NCBI GenBank assembly: GCA_041389495.1
Contig: JAWKRT010000001.1
Coordinates: forward strand, 2,170,001-2,234,000
Source of the DNA: Myxococcota bacterium
GTDB lineage: Bacteria > Myxococcota_A > UBA9160 > UBA4427
Length of the DNA: 64,000 nt
Direction of reading: 5' to 3'
This document shows, piece by piece, positions 48,683-57,314 of this stretch. The position numbers were made by a program, and so were the translations under genes. The notes under the pieces are model-generated. The model ran no database searches. It was not told the DNA's origin and saw only the letters and a list, made by a program, of their open reading frames with translations. Within the stretch, counting starts at the first letter, position 1. Each line of letters starts with the position of its first letter.

Positions 48683-49900
48683 ATGCAGCCGCGCCGCATC
48701 CTTGTGGCCGCGACCGGCGGGATCGCCGCCTACAAGGTTCCCGAGCTCGTGCGCGCGCTGCGGCGCGCCGGCCACGAAGTGCGCTGCGTCGCGACGCGCG
48801 GCGCCGCGTCCTTCGTCTCCCCCCTCGTCCTCCAGACGCTGACGGGACACCCCGTTCGCAGCGAGCTCCTCGACCCGTCCGAAGAAGGCGAGATCGACCA
48901 CATCGCGCTCGCGGACTGGGCCGAGCTGGTCGTCGTCGCGCCGGCCACGGCGCACACGCTCGCGCGCATGGCCCAGGGGCTCGCGGACGACCTCGTGTGC
49001 GCCGTCCTGCTCGCGACCCGCGCCCCCGTGCTCGTCGCGCCTGCGATGAACGTGAACATGTGGAGCCATCCGGCCACGCGGAGCAACGTCGCGGTGCTGC
49101 GCGAGCGCGGCGTGCGCTTCGTCGGCCCCGCCTCGGGCGAGCTCGCGTGCGGCTGGCAGGGCGAGGGCCGCATGGCCGAGCCCGCGGAGATCGCCGCGCA
49201 CGCGGAATGGGCGCTCGGCGCGCGTTCGCTCGCGGGGCGTCGCGTCGTCGTGACGGCGGGCGGCACGCGCGAGCCGATCGATACGGTGCGTTCCCTCTCG
49301 AACAGCTCGTCGGGAAAGATGGGCTTCGAGGTCGCGGCCGAGGCGGCGCGGCGCGGGGCGGACGTCGTGCTCGTCGCGGCGCCGTGCGCGCTCGCGACGC
49401 CGGCGGGCGTGCGGCGCGTCGACGTCGTCACGGCGCTCGACATGCGCGACGCCGTTCACGCCGAGCTCGCCGACGCCGACGTGGTCGTGAAGGCCGCGGC
49501 GGTGGCCGACTTCCGGCCGGCCGCGCGCGCGGAGCGCAAGCTCAAGAAGGAGGTGCTCGGCGATGCCGCCGGGCTCACGCTCGAGCTGGTTCCCAATCCC
49601 GACATCCTGGCCGAGGTGAGTGCGCCGGGGCCGGGGCGCGAGCGCCGCGTCGTCGTGGGCTTCGCCGCCGAGAGCGAGGACGTCCTGCCCGCTGCGAAGC
49701 GCAAGCTCGCGCGCAAGGGCTGCGACCTGCTCGTCGCGAACGACGTGTCGCGCGCCGACGCGGGCTTCGACGTCGACACCAACGCGGTCGCGTTCGTGTG
49801 GCCGTCGGGCGACGTCGAGGAGCTGCCGCTGCTGCCGAAGCGCGACGTGGCCGCGCAGCTCTTCGATCGCATCGAGAAGCTCCTGCGGAGCCGCGCGTGA
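48683..49900 (+). CDS. coaBC: Bifunctional phosphopantothenoylcysteine decarboxylase/synthetase
   Basis: Joins cysteine to 4'-phosphopantothenate and decarboxylates the product. The N-terminal flavoprotein CoaC domain (ILVAATGGIAAYKVPELVRA, PAMNVNMWSHPAT, GELACGWQGEGRM with the active Cys) is fused to the CoaB domain (SLSNSSSGKMGFEVA, KAAAVADFRPA, ELVPNPDILAEV). Length of 405 aa is normal. ATG at 48683 has GGGGG 6 nt upstream, at the end of a 13-bp tandem repeat array. The stop overlaps the NfeD GTG (GTGA). Confidence 0.96.
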   Translation: MQPRRILVAATGGIAAYKVPELVRALRRAGHEVRCVATRGAASFVSPLVLQTLTGHPVRSELLDPSEEGEIDHIALADWAELVVVAPATAHTLARMAQGLADDLVCAVLLATRAPVLVAPAMNVNMWSHPATRSNVAVLRERGVRFVGPASGELACGWQGEGRMAEPAEIAAHAEWALGARSLAGRRVVVTAGGTREPIDTVRSLSNSSSGKMGFEVAAEAARRGADVVLVAAPCALATPAGVRRVDVVTALDMRDAVHAELADADVVVKAAAVADFRPAARAERKLKKEVLGDAAGLTLELVPNPDILAEVSAPGPGRERRVVVGFAAESEDVLPAAKRKLARKGCDLLVANDVSRADAGFDVDTNAVAFVWPSGDVEELPLLPKRDVAAQLFDRIEKLLRSRA

Positions 49901-51252
49901 GAGGTCGCGTGCGCGCCGCGGGCGTGCGGTCCGCGATCCTCCTGTGCGCGGCCGCCGTGCTCGCGATGGATGCGCGCCCCGCGGCCGCGAGCGTCGTCCA
50001 CGTCGTCCGCATCGATGCTTCGATCAACCCCGCGACCGCCGACTACCTGATGGGCGCCATCGACGACGCGCACGCGAGCGGCGCCGCCGCGGTGCTCGTC
50101 GAGCTCGACACGCCGGGCGGGCTCGTCGCCTCGATGATGGACATCGTCGGCCGGATGCTGAACGCCGACGTGCCCGTGATCGTGCACGTGACCCCGCGCG
50201 GCGCGATGGCGGGCTCGGCCGGCGTCTTCATCACGATGGCGGCGCACGTCGCGGCGATGGCGCCGGGGACGACGATCGGCGCGGCGCATCCGGTCTCGAT
50301 CGGCGGAGCGAATCCGAAGCCCTCGACCGACGAGGACGGAGAGAGCAAGGGCCCGTCCGACTACGGTCTCGAGAAGGCCGAGAACATGCTCGCAAAGTAC
50401 GTCGAGACGATCGCGAAGGAGCGCGGGCGCAACACCGAGTGGGCCGAGGAGGCCGTGCGGCACTCCGTCGTGATCGACTCCGAGGAGGCGCTCGAGAAGA
50501 ACGTGATCGATCTCGTGGTCGACTCGCGCCGCGAGCTCCTCGAGCGCATCGAGGGGCGCGAGGTCACGCTCAAGAGCGGGAAGGTGACGCTCTCGCTCGC
50601 GAACGCGAGCTTCTCGCCGGTCGAGATGACGCTCGGGCAGCGCTTCTTCGCCTTCCTCGTCGACCCGAACGTCGCGGCCATCCTGTTGATGGCCGGGCTC
50701 GCGGGCCTCTACATCGAGTTCAACAATCCAGGGCTGATCGTGCCCGGCGCGGTGGGCCTCGTGTGCCTCGCGCTCACGGGAATCGCGATGCAGATCCTGC
50801 CGTTCTCGTGGGCCGGCCTGCTGCTGATCGCGGTCGGCATCGCGCTGCTCGTCGCCGAGATCTTCGTGACTTCGTTCGGTCTGCTCTTCGCGGCGGGCAT
50901 CGCGTGCCTCCTCTTCGGAGGCTCGATGCTCTTCCACCTGCCGGAGGAGTCGGACCTGAACGTCTCGTTCTGGACCGTGCTCGTGCCGGCGGTGGCGGGC
51001 GTCGCGGCGTTTGGCGGCATCGCCGTGTTCGCGCTGAGTCGCAGCCTGTTCTCCGCGCAGACGGCGGGCGTCGACGAACTCATCGGGCTCGTCGGCAAGG
51101 CGGCGACGCCGGTCGGCGCGACGGGCAAGGTGTTCGTGCGCGGCGAGTACTGGAACGCGTCGTCGGACGACGCGGTGGGCGAGGGCGAGGCGGTCGAGAT
51201 CGTCGGCGTCGAGGGGCTCGCGCTGCGGGTCCGGCGCGCACGGAAGCGGTAG
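49897..51252 (+). CDS. NfeD-family membrane serine protease (long form)
   Basis: A 451-residue membrane protein. A signal sequence is followed by a ClpP-like protease domain (VLVELDTPGGLVASMMD, then TPRGAMAGSAGVFITMAAH with the nucleophile Ser in GSAG and a downstream Lys), four or more TM helices (AAILLMAGLAGLYIEF, VGLVCLALTGIAMQIL, GLLLIAVGIALLVAEI) and a C-terminal OB-fold NfeD domain (VGKAATPVGATGKVFVRGEY). The long NfeD forms an operon with SPFH slipins, whose C-terminus it can cleave in archaea; exactly that gene follows. GTG start coupled to coaBC. Confidence 0.93.
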   Translation: MRGRVRAAGVRSAILLCAAAVLAMDARPAAASVVHVVRIDASINPATADYLMGAIDDAHASGAAAVLVELDTPGGLVASMMDIVGRMLNADVPVIVHVTPRGAMAGSAGVFITMAAHVAAMAPGTTIGAAHPVSIGGANPKPSTDEDGESKGPSDYGLEKAENMLAKYVETIAKERGRNTEWAEEAVRHSVVIDSEEALEKNVIDLVVDSRRELLERIEGREVTLKSGKVTLSLANASFSPVEMTLGQRFFAFLVDPNVAAILLMAGLAGLYIEFNNPGLIVPGAVGLVCLALTGIAMQILPFSWAGLLLIAVGIALLVAEIFVTSFGLLFAAGIACLLFGGSMLFHLPEESDLNVSFWTVLVPAVAGVAAFGGIAVFALSRSLFSAQTAGVDELIGLVGKAATPVGATGKVFVRGEYWNASSDDAVGEGEAVEIVGVEGLALRVRRARKR

Positions 51253-51299
51253 CGGGGCGAGGCAGGGCGGACGCCCGACGGGCGGCCACGGAGGGGAGC

Positions 51300-52085
51300 A
51301 TGATCCAGGTTCCGATCATCTTTGCAGGCGTGCTGCTGGCGCTCGTGTTCGCCGGCTTCAAGGTGCTGGCCGAGTACGAACGCGGCGTCGTGTTCCGGCT
51401 CGGCCGCTTCGCGGGCGTGAAGACCGCCGGCCTCAAGTGGATCATTCCCGGCGTCGACCGCATGGTGCGCATCTCGCTGCGCGAGATCGTCATGGACATC
51501 CCGGCGCAGGAGGTGATCACGCGCGACAACGTCTCGGTGAAGGTCAACGCGGTGCTCTACTTCCGCGTGCTCCACCCCGAGAAGGCCGTCATCCAGGTCG
51601 AGAACTACCTCTACGGCACGAGCCAGCTCGCGCAGACGACGCTGCGGAGCGTGTGCGGCCAGGCCGAGCTCGACGACCTGCTCGCCGAGCGCGATCGCAT
51701 CAACCAGCAGCTGCAGGAGATCATCGATCTGCAGACCGAGCCGTGGGGCGTCAAGGTCCGCGCGGTCGAAGTGAAGCAGATCGACCTGCCCGTCGAGATG
51801 CAGCGCGCGATGGCGCGGCAGGCCGAGGCCGAGCGCGAGAAGCGCTCGAAGATCATCCACGCGGAGGGCGAGTTCCAGGCGGCGGAGCGGCTCGCGAACG
51901 CGGCGCGCGTGATCGCGACGGAGCCGTCCGCGCTGCAGCTGCGCTACCTGCAGACGCTCGCCGAGATCGCGACCGAGAACAACTCGACGACGATCTTCCC
52001 GATCCCGATCGACATCCTGCGACCGTTCTACGACGGCACGTTCTCCGGAACGCGCGGCGGCGGCGACTCGCAAGGGAAGGGGTAG
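51300..52085 (+). CDS. SPFH/band-7 slipin (stomatin-like protein)
   Basis: A 261-residue membrane-microdomain scaffold. An N-terminal TM (VPIIFAGVLLALVFAGFKVL), the SPFH core (EYERGVVFRLGRFAGVKTAG, DNVSVKVNAVLYFRV, QAELDDLLAERDRINQQLQE) and a coiled-coil C-terminus (ARQAEAEREKRSKII) match bacterial slipins. It is the usual partner of the preceding NfeD protease. The start has GGAGGGGA upstream, 47 bp after nfeD. Confidence 0.94.
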   Translation: MIQVPIIFAGVLLALVFAGFKVLAEYERGVVFRLGRFAGVKTAGLKWIIPGVDRMVRISLREIVMDIPAQEVITRDNVSVKVNAVLYFRVLHPEKAVIQVENYLYGTSQLAQTTLRSVCGQAELDDLLAERDRINQQLQEIIDLQTEPWGVKVRAVEVKQIDLPVEMQRAMARQAEAEREKRSKIIHAEGEFQAAERLANAARVIATEPSALQLRYLQTLAEIATENNSTTIFPIPIDILRPFYDGTFSGTRGGGDSQGKG

Positions 52086-52088
52086 GCC

Positions 52089-53141
52089 GTGGCGCGGGGG
52101 GGCGGCACGTCCGACGAGATCGAGCGCAGGGCGGGGCGGTCGGTGCGCCGCTGGCTCGTGCTGGTCACGAGCATCGGCGTCATCGGCGGCTGGGCGTACA
52201 CGGGCTTCTATCGGCTCGCGCCCGGCGAGGCGGCCGTCGTGTTGAGCTTCGGCCGCTACCTGCGGACCGAGGCGACGGCCGGCCTGCGCTGGCACGTGCC
52301 GCGTCCGATCCAGTCGCACGCGGTGATCCGCCTCGGCGAGCTGCGGCGCGAGAAGTTCGGGTACCTCGACGCCGATCGCGCCGCGCTGACCGAGGAGACG
52401 GCGGCCGGCGAGAACGCGATCCAGACCGCCGACAACAACATCGTGAACATGAGCTACGTGGTTCAGTACTACGTGAACGATGCGTTCTCGTTCGTGTACG
52501 GCCTCGCCGATCCGACGGCGACGCTGCGCGACGCGGCGCAGAGCGCGCTCCGCGAGGTCGTCGGCAAGCACACGGGCAACGAGGCGCTGCGGGAGAACCG
52601 CGCCGGGATCCAACGCGAGGCGGAGATCCTGCTCCAGGACCGCGTCGACGCGTACTTCGGCTCGAGCGAGCGCTCGGCGTTCCGCATCGACAAGATCGAG
52701 ATCCAGGACTCCAAGGCGCCGGCCCCCGTGCAGGGCGCGTTCGACGACGTGGTCGCGGCGCGCCAGGACGAGCAGCGCAAGCAGGCGGAGGCGCGCGGCG
52801 ACGCGCGCGAGATCGTCGAGCGCGCGCAGGCGCAGGCGCGCGAGGTGCAGGAGGCGGCGATCGCGTACCGCGACGCGAAGCTCGTCGAGGCGGAGGGCGA
52901 GGCCGCGCGCTTCACGGCGCTGCTCGCCGAGTACCAGCGCGCGCCCGAGGTGACGCGCGAGCGGCTCTATCTCGAGACGATGGAGTCGATCCTCCCGACC
53001 GCGGAGAAGGTGATCGTCGAGCCGGGCGCCGCGCAGGTCGTGCCCTTGCTGTCGATCGGGGCGGAGCGGGCGCGGAGCGGCGCGCCCGCCGCGACCGCGG
53101 GCGCCGCGGCGAGCGCCGCGGCGGCGGAGGACACGCCGTGA
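52089..53141 (+). CDS. hflK: HflK, subunit of the HflKC FtsH-modulating complex
   Basis: A 350-residue SPFH protein with one N-terminal TM (WLVLVTSIGVIGGWAYTGFY), then FYRLAPGEAAVVLSFGRYLR and the HflK-type YVVQYYVNDAFSFVYGLADP, followed by a long Arg/Ala/Glu coiled coil. HflK and HflC assemble a large periplasmic cage around FtsH and modulate membrane-protein degradation. The C-terminal Ala-rich tail is longer than usual. It starts at GTG 3 nt after the slipin stop; its TGA overlaps the hflC ATG by 1 nt. Confidence 0.92.
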   Translation: MARGGGTSDEIERRAGRSVRRWLVLVTSIGVIGGWAYTGFYRLAPGEAAVVLSFGRYLRTEATAGLRWHVPRPIQSHAVIRLGELRREKFGYLDADRAALTEETAAGENAIQTADNNIVNMSYVVQYYVNDAFSFVYGLADPTATLRDAAQSALREVVGKHTGNEALRENRAGIQREAEILLQDRVDAYFGSSERSAFRIDKIEIQDSKAPAPVQGAFDDVVAARQDEQRKQAEARGDAREIVERAQAQAREVQEAAIAYRDAKLVEAEGEAARFTALLAEYQRAPEVTRERLYLETMESILPTAEKVIVEPGAAQVVPLLSIGAERARSGAPAATAGAAASAAAAEDTP

Positions 53142-54064
53142 TGCGCGCGATCCTGCTGGTGCTCGCGACGGTCGCGCTGGCCGTCGGCGCGATCTGGGCC
53201 AGCGAGGTGCGCCTGCCCGGCGGCTACCTCCCGAGCGTCGTCGTCGTGACGCGCGAGTTCGAGCAGAACGTGCTGCTCATGCCGGTCACGGCGACGGAGT
53301 ACAAGGTCGTGACCGAGCCCGGGTGGGAGCTCGCCGTCCCACTCAGCCGCGTGATCACCGTGGACCGGCGCCTGCAACACCTCAACGCGACGCCGATCGA
53401 CGTCGTGATCGCCGGCGGGCAGACGCTCCGCACCGATTACTACGCCGTCTGGCGCATCGCCGACCCGAGCCTGTTCATCCGCGCGTTCCCGCAGTTCCAG
53501 GAGGACGCGGAGTACGGCATGAACAAGGCGCGCGCGCGCATCCAGGAGTCCGTCAAGGGCCTCGTGGGCGAGACGATCGGCAGCCTCGACATCGCGCAGC
53601 TCCTCGAGCGCACCGAGGTGCTCGACGCGATGGCCGAGCGTGCGAACGAGGAGCTCGTGGAGACGGGCGTCGCGATCGTGGACGTCCGGATCAACAGGAT
53701 GGATCTCCCCGCGCAGGCGTTGACGGCGGCCTACGAGCAGATGCGCGAGCAGCAGCGCGCGATCGCGCGCGAGTCGCGCGTGCGCGGCGAGCGGCTCGCG
53801 CGAGAGGCGCGCGCGCAGGCCGAGAAGGAGGCGCGCGCCACGCTCGCGGAGGCCAACGCGTTCTCCGAGCGGACGAGGGGCGAGGGCGACGCGGGTGCCG
53901 CGCGCACGTACGCCGACGCCTTCGGCCAGGACCCCGAGTTCTACGCCTTCGTGCGGAGCCTCGAGGCCTACCGCAAGACGCTCGGCACCGAGACGACGCT
54001 CGTGCTGCCGCCCGATCACTCCTTCTTCCGCTACCTCGATCGCGACGCGGGCGCGCGGCGTTAG
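53141..54064 (+). CDS. hflC: HflC, subunit of the HflKC FtsH-modulating complex
   Basis: A 307-residue partner of HflK: N-terminal TM (AILLVLATVALAVGAIWA), the SPFH segment VITVDRRLQHLNATPIDVVI, TDYYAVWRIADPSLFIRA, and the family motif VDVRINRMDLPAQA, ending in EFYAFVRSLEAYRKTL. Gene overlap with hflK (TGATG) suggests equimolar synthesis. Together with nfeD and the slipin it makes an unbroken run of four genes for SPFH microdomain proteins and a protease. Confidence 0.93.
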   Translation: MRAILLVLATVALAVGAIWASEVRLPGGYLPSVVVVTREFEQNVLLMPVTATEYKVVTEPGWELAVPLSRVITVDRRLQHLNATPIDVVIAGGQTLRTDYYAVWRIADPSLFIRAFPQFQEDAEYGMNKARARIQESVKGLVGETIGSLDIAQLLERTEVLDAMAERANEELVETGVAIVDVRINRMDLPAQALTAAYEQMREQQRAIARESRVRGERLAREARAQAEKEARATLAEANAFSERTRGEGDAGAARTYADAFGQDPEFYAFVRSLEAYRKTLGTETTLVLPPDHSFFRYLDRDAGARR

Positions 54065-54090
54065 GCGGCGCAGAGGGCCGGGGGCCGGGG

Positions 54091-55167
54091 TCAGCGCGGC
54101 GCGCGGGCGAGAGCCGAGCCGGCGCCGGCGGCGAGGAGGGCGACGAGCCCCGCGCTGACGACGGCCGGCGGCACGAGGGCCTGTGCGGCGAGCACCGCGC
54201 CGACGCTCCGCACCGCGAAGAACACCGCGAGCGCGAGCGTCGCGAGCGAGGCCGTGCGGCCGATGCTCCGCGTCCGCTCCGTCTCGAGGCCGATCGGGAT
54301 CGCGAGCGCGACCAGGAGCGCGATCGCGATCCAGTCGGCGACGCGTCCGTAGAGCGCGGCACGCGGGCGCGATCCATCCGCGCCCCGCGCCTCGCGGGCG
54401 GCGATGTACTCGCGAAGCCCGGCGATCGAGAGCGCCCGCACGTCGGGGCGGAGCGCCGCGCGGCCGGGCGGGTCTGCGATCGCGAGCTCGAGGCGATCCT
54501 CGCGCCGTACCGTCGGGAGGGCCGCGGCGTCGCCGGGCGGGTACTCGCGCACGACGGCATCCCGGAGCGTCCACCGATCGCCCTCGCCGACGGCGGCGCT
54601 CCGCGCATCGATGCTGCGGCGGAGGTCGCCCTCGGCGTCGCGCTCGAAGAGTCGGACGTCGAAGAGTGCATCGGAGGCCTCGTCCGCGTCGGCGACGCGG
54701 AAGATCCAGGGGCCGCGATGCACCCAGAACGCGCCGTTGCGGAAGCGCAGGGTCGGCGCGTCGTCGCGTTGGCGATTCCACGCGCGGCGCGCCTCCAGGC
54801 CGACGCTCTCGTGGAAGGCGGCCATCGCGACTGCGAGCGCGAGGCCACTCACGAGGATGGGCGTCGCGGCGGCCGCGAGCGACACGCCGCCCGCCTTCAT
54901 CGCCGTCCACTCGTTGCTCGAGGCGAGCTGCGCGGCCGCCAGGAAGGCCGCCAGGAAGGCCGTGACCGGAACGACGTAGCTGGCATACTCCGACGCCAGT
55001 CGCAGGCCGAGGTACGCGAAGGCTCCGCGCCAGCCGTCGCCCCACGCGAGTACGCCGTCGAGATCGAGCAGCAGCTCGACGACGACGATCGCGAGGGCGG
55101 CGATGCAGGTGATGACCAGGAAGAGCTGCACGAAGCGCGCGGCGAGATGGCGCGACAGGGTTCGCAC
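54091..55167 (-). CDS. lptG: LPS export permease, LptF/LptG (YjgP/YjgQ) family
   Basis: A 358-residue inner-membrane protein of the LptB2FG transporter that extracts lipopolysaccharide. Three N-terminal TMs (FVQLFLVITCIAALAIVVVE, YASYVVPVTAFLAAFLAAA, AAATPILVSGLALAVAMAAF), a periplasmic beta-jellyroll (APTLRFRNGAFWVHRGPWIF) and three C-terminal TMs give the family topology. ASSNEWTAMKAGGVSL is the conserved coupling-helix segment. Length and NEW.AM fit LptG slightly better than LptF; its partner is not nearby. GTG at 55167 lies only 16 bp from the divergent ribF start and has no visible ribosome binding site, so a leaderless mRNA is possible. Confidence 0.85.
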   Translation of the reverse strand: MRTLSRHLAARFVQLFLVITCIAALAIVVVELLLDLDGVLAWGDGWRGAFAYLGLRLASEYASYVVPVTAFLAAFLAAAQLASSNEWTAMKAGGVSLAAAATPILVSGLALAVAMAAFHESVGLEARRAWNRQRDDAPTLRFRNGAFWVHRGPWIFRVADADEASDALFDVRLFERDAEGDLRRSIDARSAAVGEGDRWTLRDAVVREYPPGDAAALPTVRREDRLELAIADPPGRAALRPDVRALSIAGLREYIAAREARGADGSRPRAALYGRVADWIAIALLVALAIPIGLETERTRSIGRTASLATLALAVFFAVRSVGAVLAAQALVPPAVVSAGLVALLAAGAGSALARAPR

Positions 55168-55183
55168 GGCGGGGAGTCTAGCA

Positions 55184-56134
55184 GTGGAGGTCGTACACGG
55201 GACGGCGGCGCTCGAGCGCGTGCTCGTCCGGCCCGTACTCACGATCGGCAACTTCGACGGTCTGCACGTCGGACATCGCGCGATCATGGAGGTCGTCGTC
55301 GATCGGGCGCGCGCCCACGCGGGCGAGGCGGTCGTCTACACGTTCGACCCGCATCCGCGGAAGGTGCTCTTTCCCGAGCGCGCGCCCGCCCTGCTCACGA
55401 CGCTCGACCAGAAGCTCGAGCTGCTGGCGTCGTTCGGCGTCGACGTGACCATCCTCGAGCCGTTCGATCGGGGCTTCGCCCGCGTCACTCCCGAGGAGTT
55501 CGTGCGCGACTACGTGCACGCCCGGATCCGGCCGGTCGAGGTCTACGTCGGGTACGATTTCCACTATGGGCGCGATCGCGAGGGGTCGATGAGGCTGCTC
55601 ACGGAGACGGGCCCGCGGCTCGGCTTTGCCGTCACGATCGTTCCCGAGGTGACCGTCGGAGAGCGCGACGTGAACTCGACGCGCATCCGCGACCTGCTCG
55701 CGCGCGGTGAGGTGGAAGAGGTGAGCGAGCTCCTCGGCCGCGCCTTCAGCGTGCGCGGCAACGTCCTTCCGGGTCAGCGACGCGGTCGCGGGCTCGGCTT
55801 CCCGACCGCGAACCTCCGTCCCGAGAACGAGGTGCTCCCGCGCAACGGCGTGTATGCGGGGTACGTCGCACTCCTCGACGAGGGCGAGCCCGCGCGAGGG
55901 ACGCGCCTCCCCGTGGTGACGAACGTGGGGACGCGTCCGACCTTCGACGACGGGCAGGGGCTGCTGGCCGAGGCGCACGTACTCGGCTTCGACGGCGACC
56001 TCTACGGGCGCCGCGTCGATCTCTCGTTCGAGCACGCCATCCGCGACGAGCGGCGCTTCGAGGACGTCGAAGCGCTCCGCGCGCAGATCGCACGCGACGT
56101 CGAGCAGGCGCGCGCGCTGCTGGGGCTCGCGTGA
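55184..56134 (+). CDS. ribF: Bifunctional riboflavin kinase / FAD synthetase
   Basis: Makes FMN and FAD from riboflavin. The N-terminal FAD synthetase domain shows LTIGNFDGLHVGHRAIM, YTFDPHPRKVLFPER and VNSTRIRDLLARGEV; the C-terminal riboflavin kinase domain has GRGLGFPTANLRPENE, GVYAGYVAL, NVGTRPTFDDG and VDLSFEHAIRDERRF. 316 aa is the usual length. GTG at 55184 has GGGGAG 7 nt upstream within the 16-bp gap to lptG. The stop overlaps the flippase-like gene (GTGA). Confidence 0.95.
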   Translation: MEVVHGTAALERVLVRPVLTIGNFDGLHVGHRAIMEVVVDRARAHAGEAVVYTFDPHPRKVLFPERAPALLTTLDQKLELLASFGVDVTILEPFDRGFARVTPEEFVRDYVHARIRPVEVYVGYDFHYGRDREGSMRLLTETGPRLGFAVTIVPEVTVGERDVNSTRIRDLLARGEVEEVSELLGRAFSVRGNVLPGQRRGRGLGFPTANLRPENEVLPRNGVYAGYVALLDEGEPARGTRLPVVTNVGTRPTFDDGQGLLAEAHVLGFDGDLYGRRVDLSFEHAIRDERRFEDVEALRAQIARDVEQARALLGLA

Positions 56135-57219
56135 GCGAGACGACCGCGTCGACCGAGGCCCCCGAAGCACCGCGCTCGCGCTGGACCGACTGGCGCGTGT
56201 GGCTGGGCGTCGCCATCACGGTCGGGTGCATCTGGTACGTCGCCAAGGACGTTCCGATGAGCGAGGTCGCGAGCGCGCTGCGGCGCGCCGACCTGTGGAC
56301 GTTGCTCGTCGTCTCCGTTCCCGCTCACGTGCTCAGCATCTACCTGCGCGCGCTCCGCTGGCGGCATCTCACCAACCCGATCGCGCCGATGTCCCGCGGA
56401 CTGCTCTACAAGGCGCAGTCGGTCGGCTTCCTCGTGAACAACCTCGTCCCGCTGCGAATGGGGGAGTTCGTCCGCTCGTGGTACCTGGCGCGCGAGACGG
56501 GCACGCGCGGCGCGGCCATCCTCGGAACGGTGGTGCTCGAGCGCGTGCTCGACATCGTGTGCGTGCTGCTGATGGCGGGGGCGTCGATCGGTCTTCTCGG
56601 TGCGCGCGCGGGCGATGGGCTGCTCGCCGAGGGCGCAGTGCTCCTGCTTCCGACGGGGTTCGTCCCGCTCGCGGGACTGATCGCCCTGCGCTTCGCGCCG
56701 GCGGCGGTCCTTCGCGGCGTCGAATGGGCGATGCGACCGTTCCCGCAGGACGCGCGCGATTTCGTGTCGGGGAATCTCCTGCGCTTCACCGAGGGCCTGG
56801 CCGCGATCTCGGGCGGCACGCACCTGTGGTGGATCCTGTTCCACTCGATCACGATCTGGCTGCTCGTCGGCGCGCTCCCGATGACCGCCGGGCTCGTCGC
56901 GTTCGAGCTCCCGCCCGAGGTGACCGCGAGCACCGACCGGCTCGTCTACGTCTCGTGGCTGCTGCTCGCGGCCGTGGGCGTCGCGGTCGCGATCCCCTCT
57001 GCGCCGGGGTTCTTCGGCGTCTATCAGCTCGCGTTCACGGCCGTGCTCCGGCCGCTCGGCGTCGACGATGCGACGTCGCTCGCGCTCGGCCTCCTCGTGT
57101 GGCTCGTCTTCTGGGCGAGCTTCACGCTCCAGGGCTTCGTCGTGCTGCGCCTCGGCGGCATCTCCTTCGCCGAGCTGACCGCGGCCTCTGGTAAAGCTCC
57201 CACGAACGACCGCCGATAG
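56131..57219 (+). CDS. LPG_synthase_TM / UPF0104 flippase-like membrane protein
   Basis: A 362-residue polytopic protein with about eight TM helices (VWLGVAITVGCIWYVAKDVP, LWTLLVVSVPAHVLSIYLRA, VVLERVLDIVCVLLMAG). The signatures LRALRWRHLTNPI, GFLVNNLVPLRMGEFVRSWYL and SAPGFFGVYQLAF belong to the N-terminal flippase module of MprF and related proteins. There is no C-terminal lysyl-transferase domain, so it likely translocates a lipid or polyprenyl-linked glycan. Coupled to ribF (GTGA) and 95 bp upstream of pilB. Confidence 0.88.
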   Translation: MSETTASTEAPEAPRSRWTDWRVWLGVAITVGCIWYVAKDVPMSEVASALRRADLWTLLVVSVPAHVLSIYLRALRWRHLTNPIAPMSRGLLYKAQSVGFLVNNLVPLRMGEFVRSWYLARETGTRGAAILGTVVLERVLDIVCVLLMAGASIGLLGARAGDGLLAEGAVLLLPTGFVPLAGLIALRFAPAAVLRGVEWAMRPFPQDARDFVSGNLLRFTEGLAAISGGTHLWWILFHSITIWLLVGALPMTAGLVAFELPPEVTASTDRLVYVSWLLLAAVGVAVAIPSAPGFFGVYQLAFTAVLRPLGVDDATSLALGLLVWLVFWASFTLQGFVVLRLGGISFAELTAASGKAPTNDRR

Positions 57220-57314
57220 CTCGCCGAGATTGCGCCGCTTTCGTGGCGACGCCGCCCGTGTCCGCAGCGACGGACGGGCGGCGGCACCGCGCCGCGCGCT
57301 GGGAGAGGTCGGCG

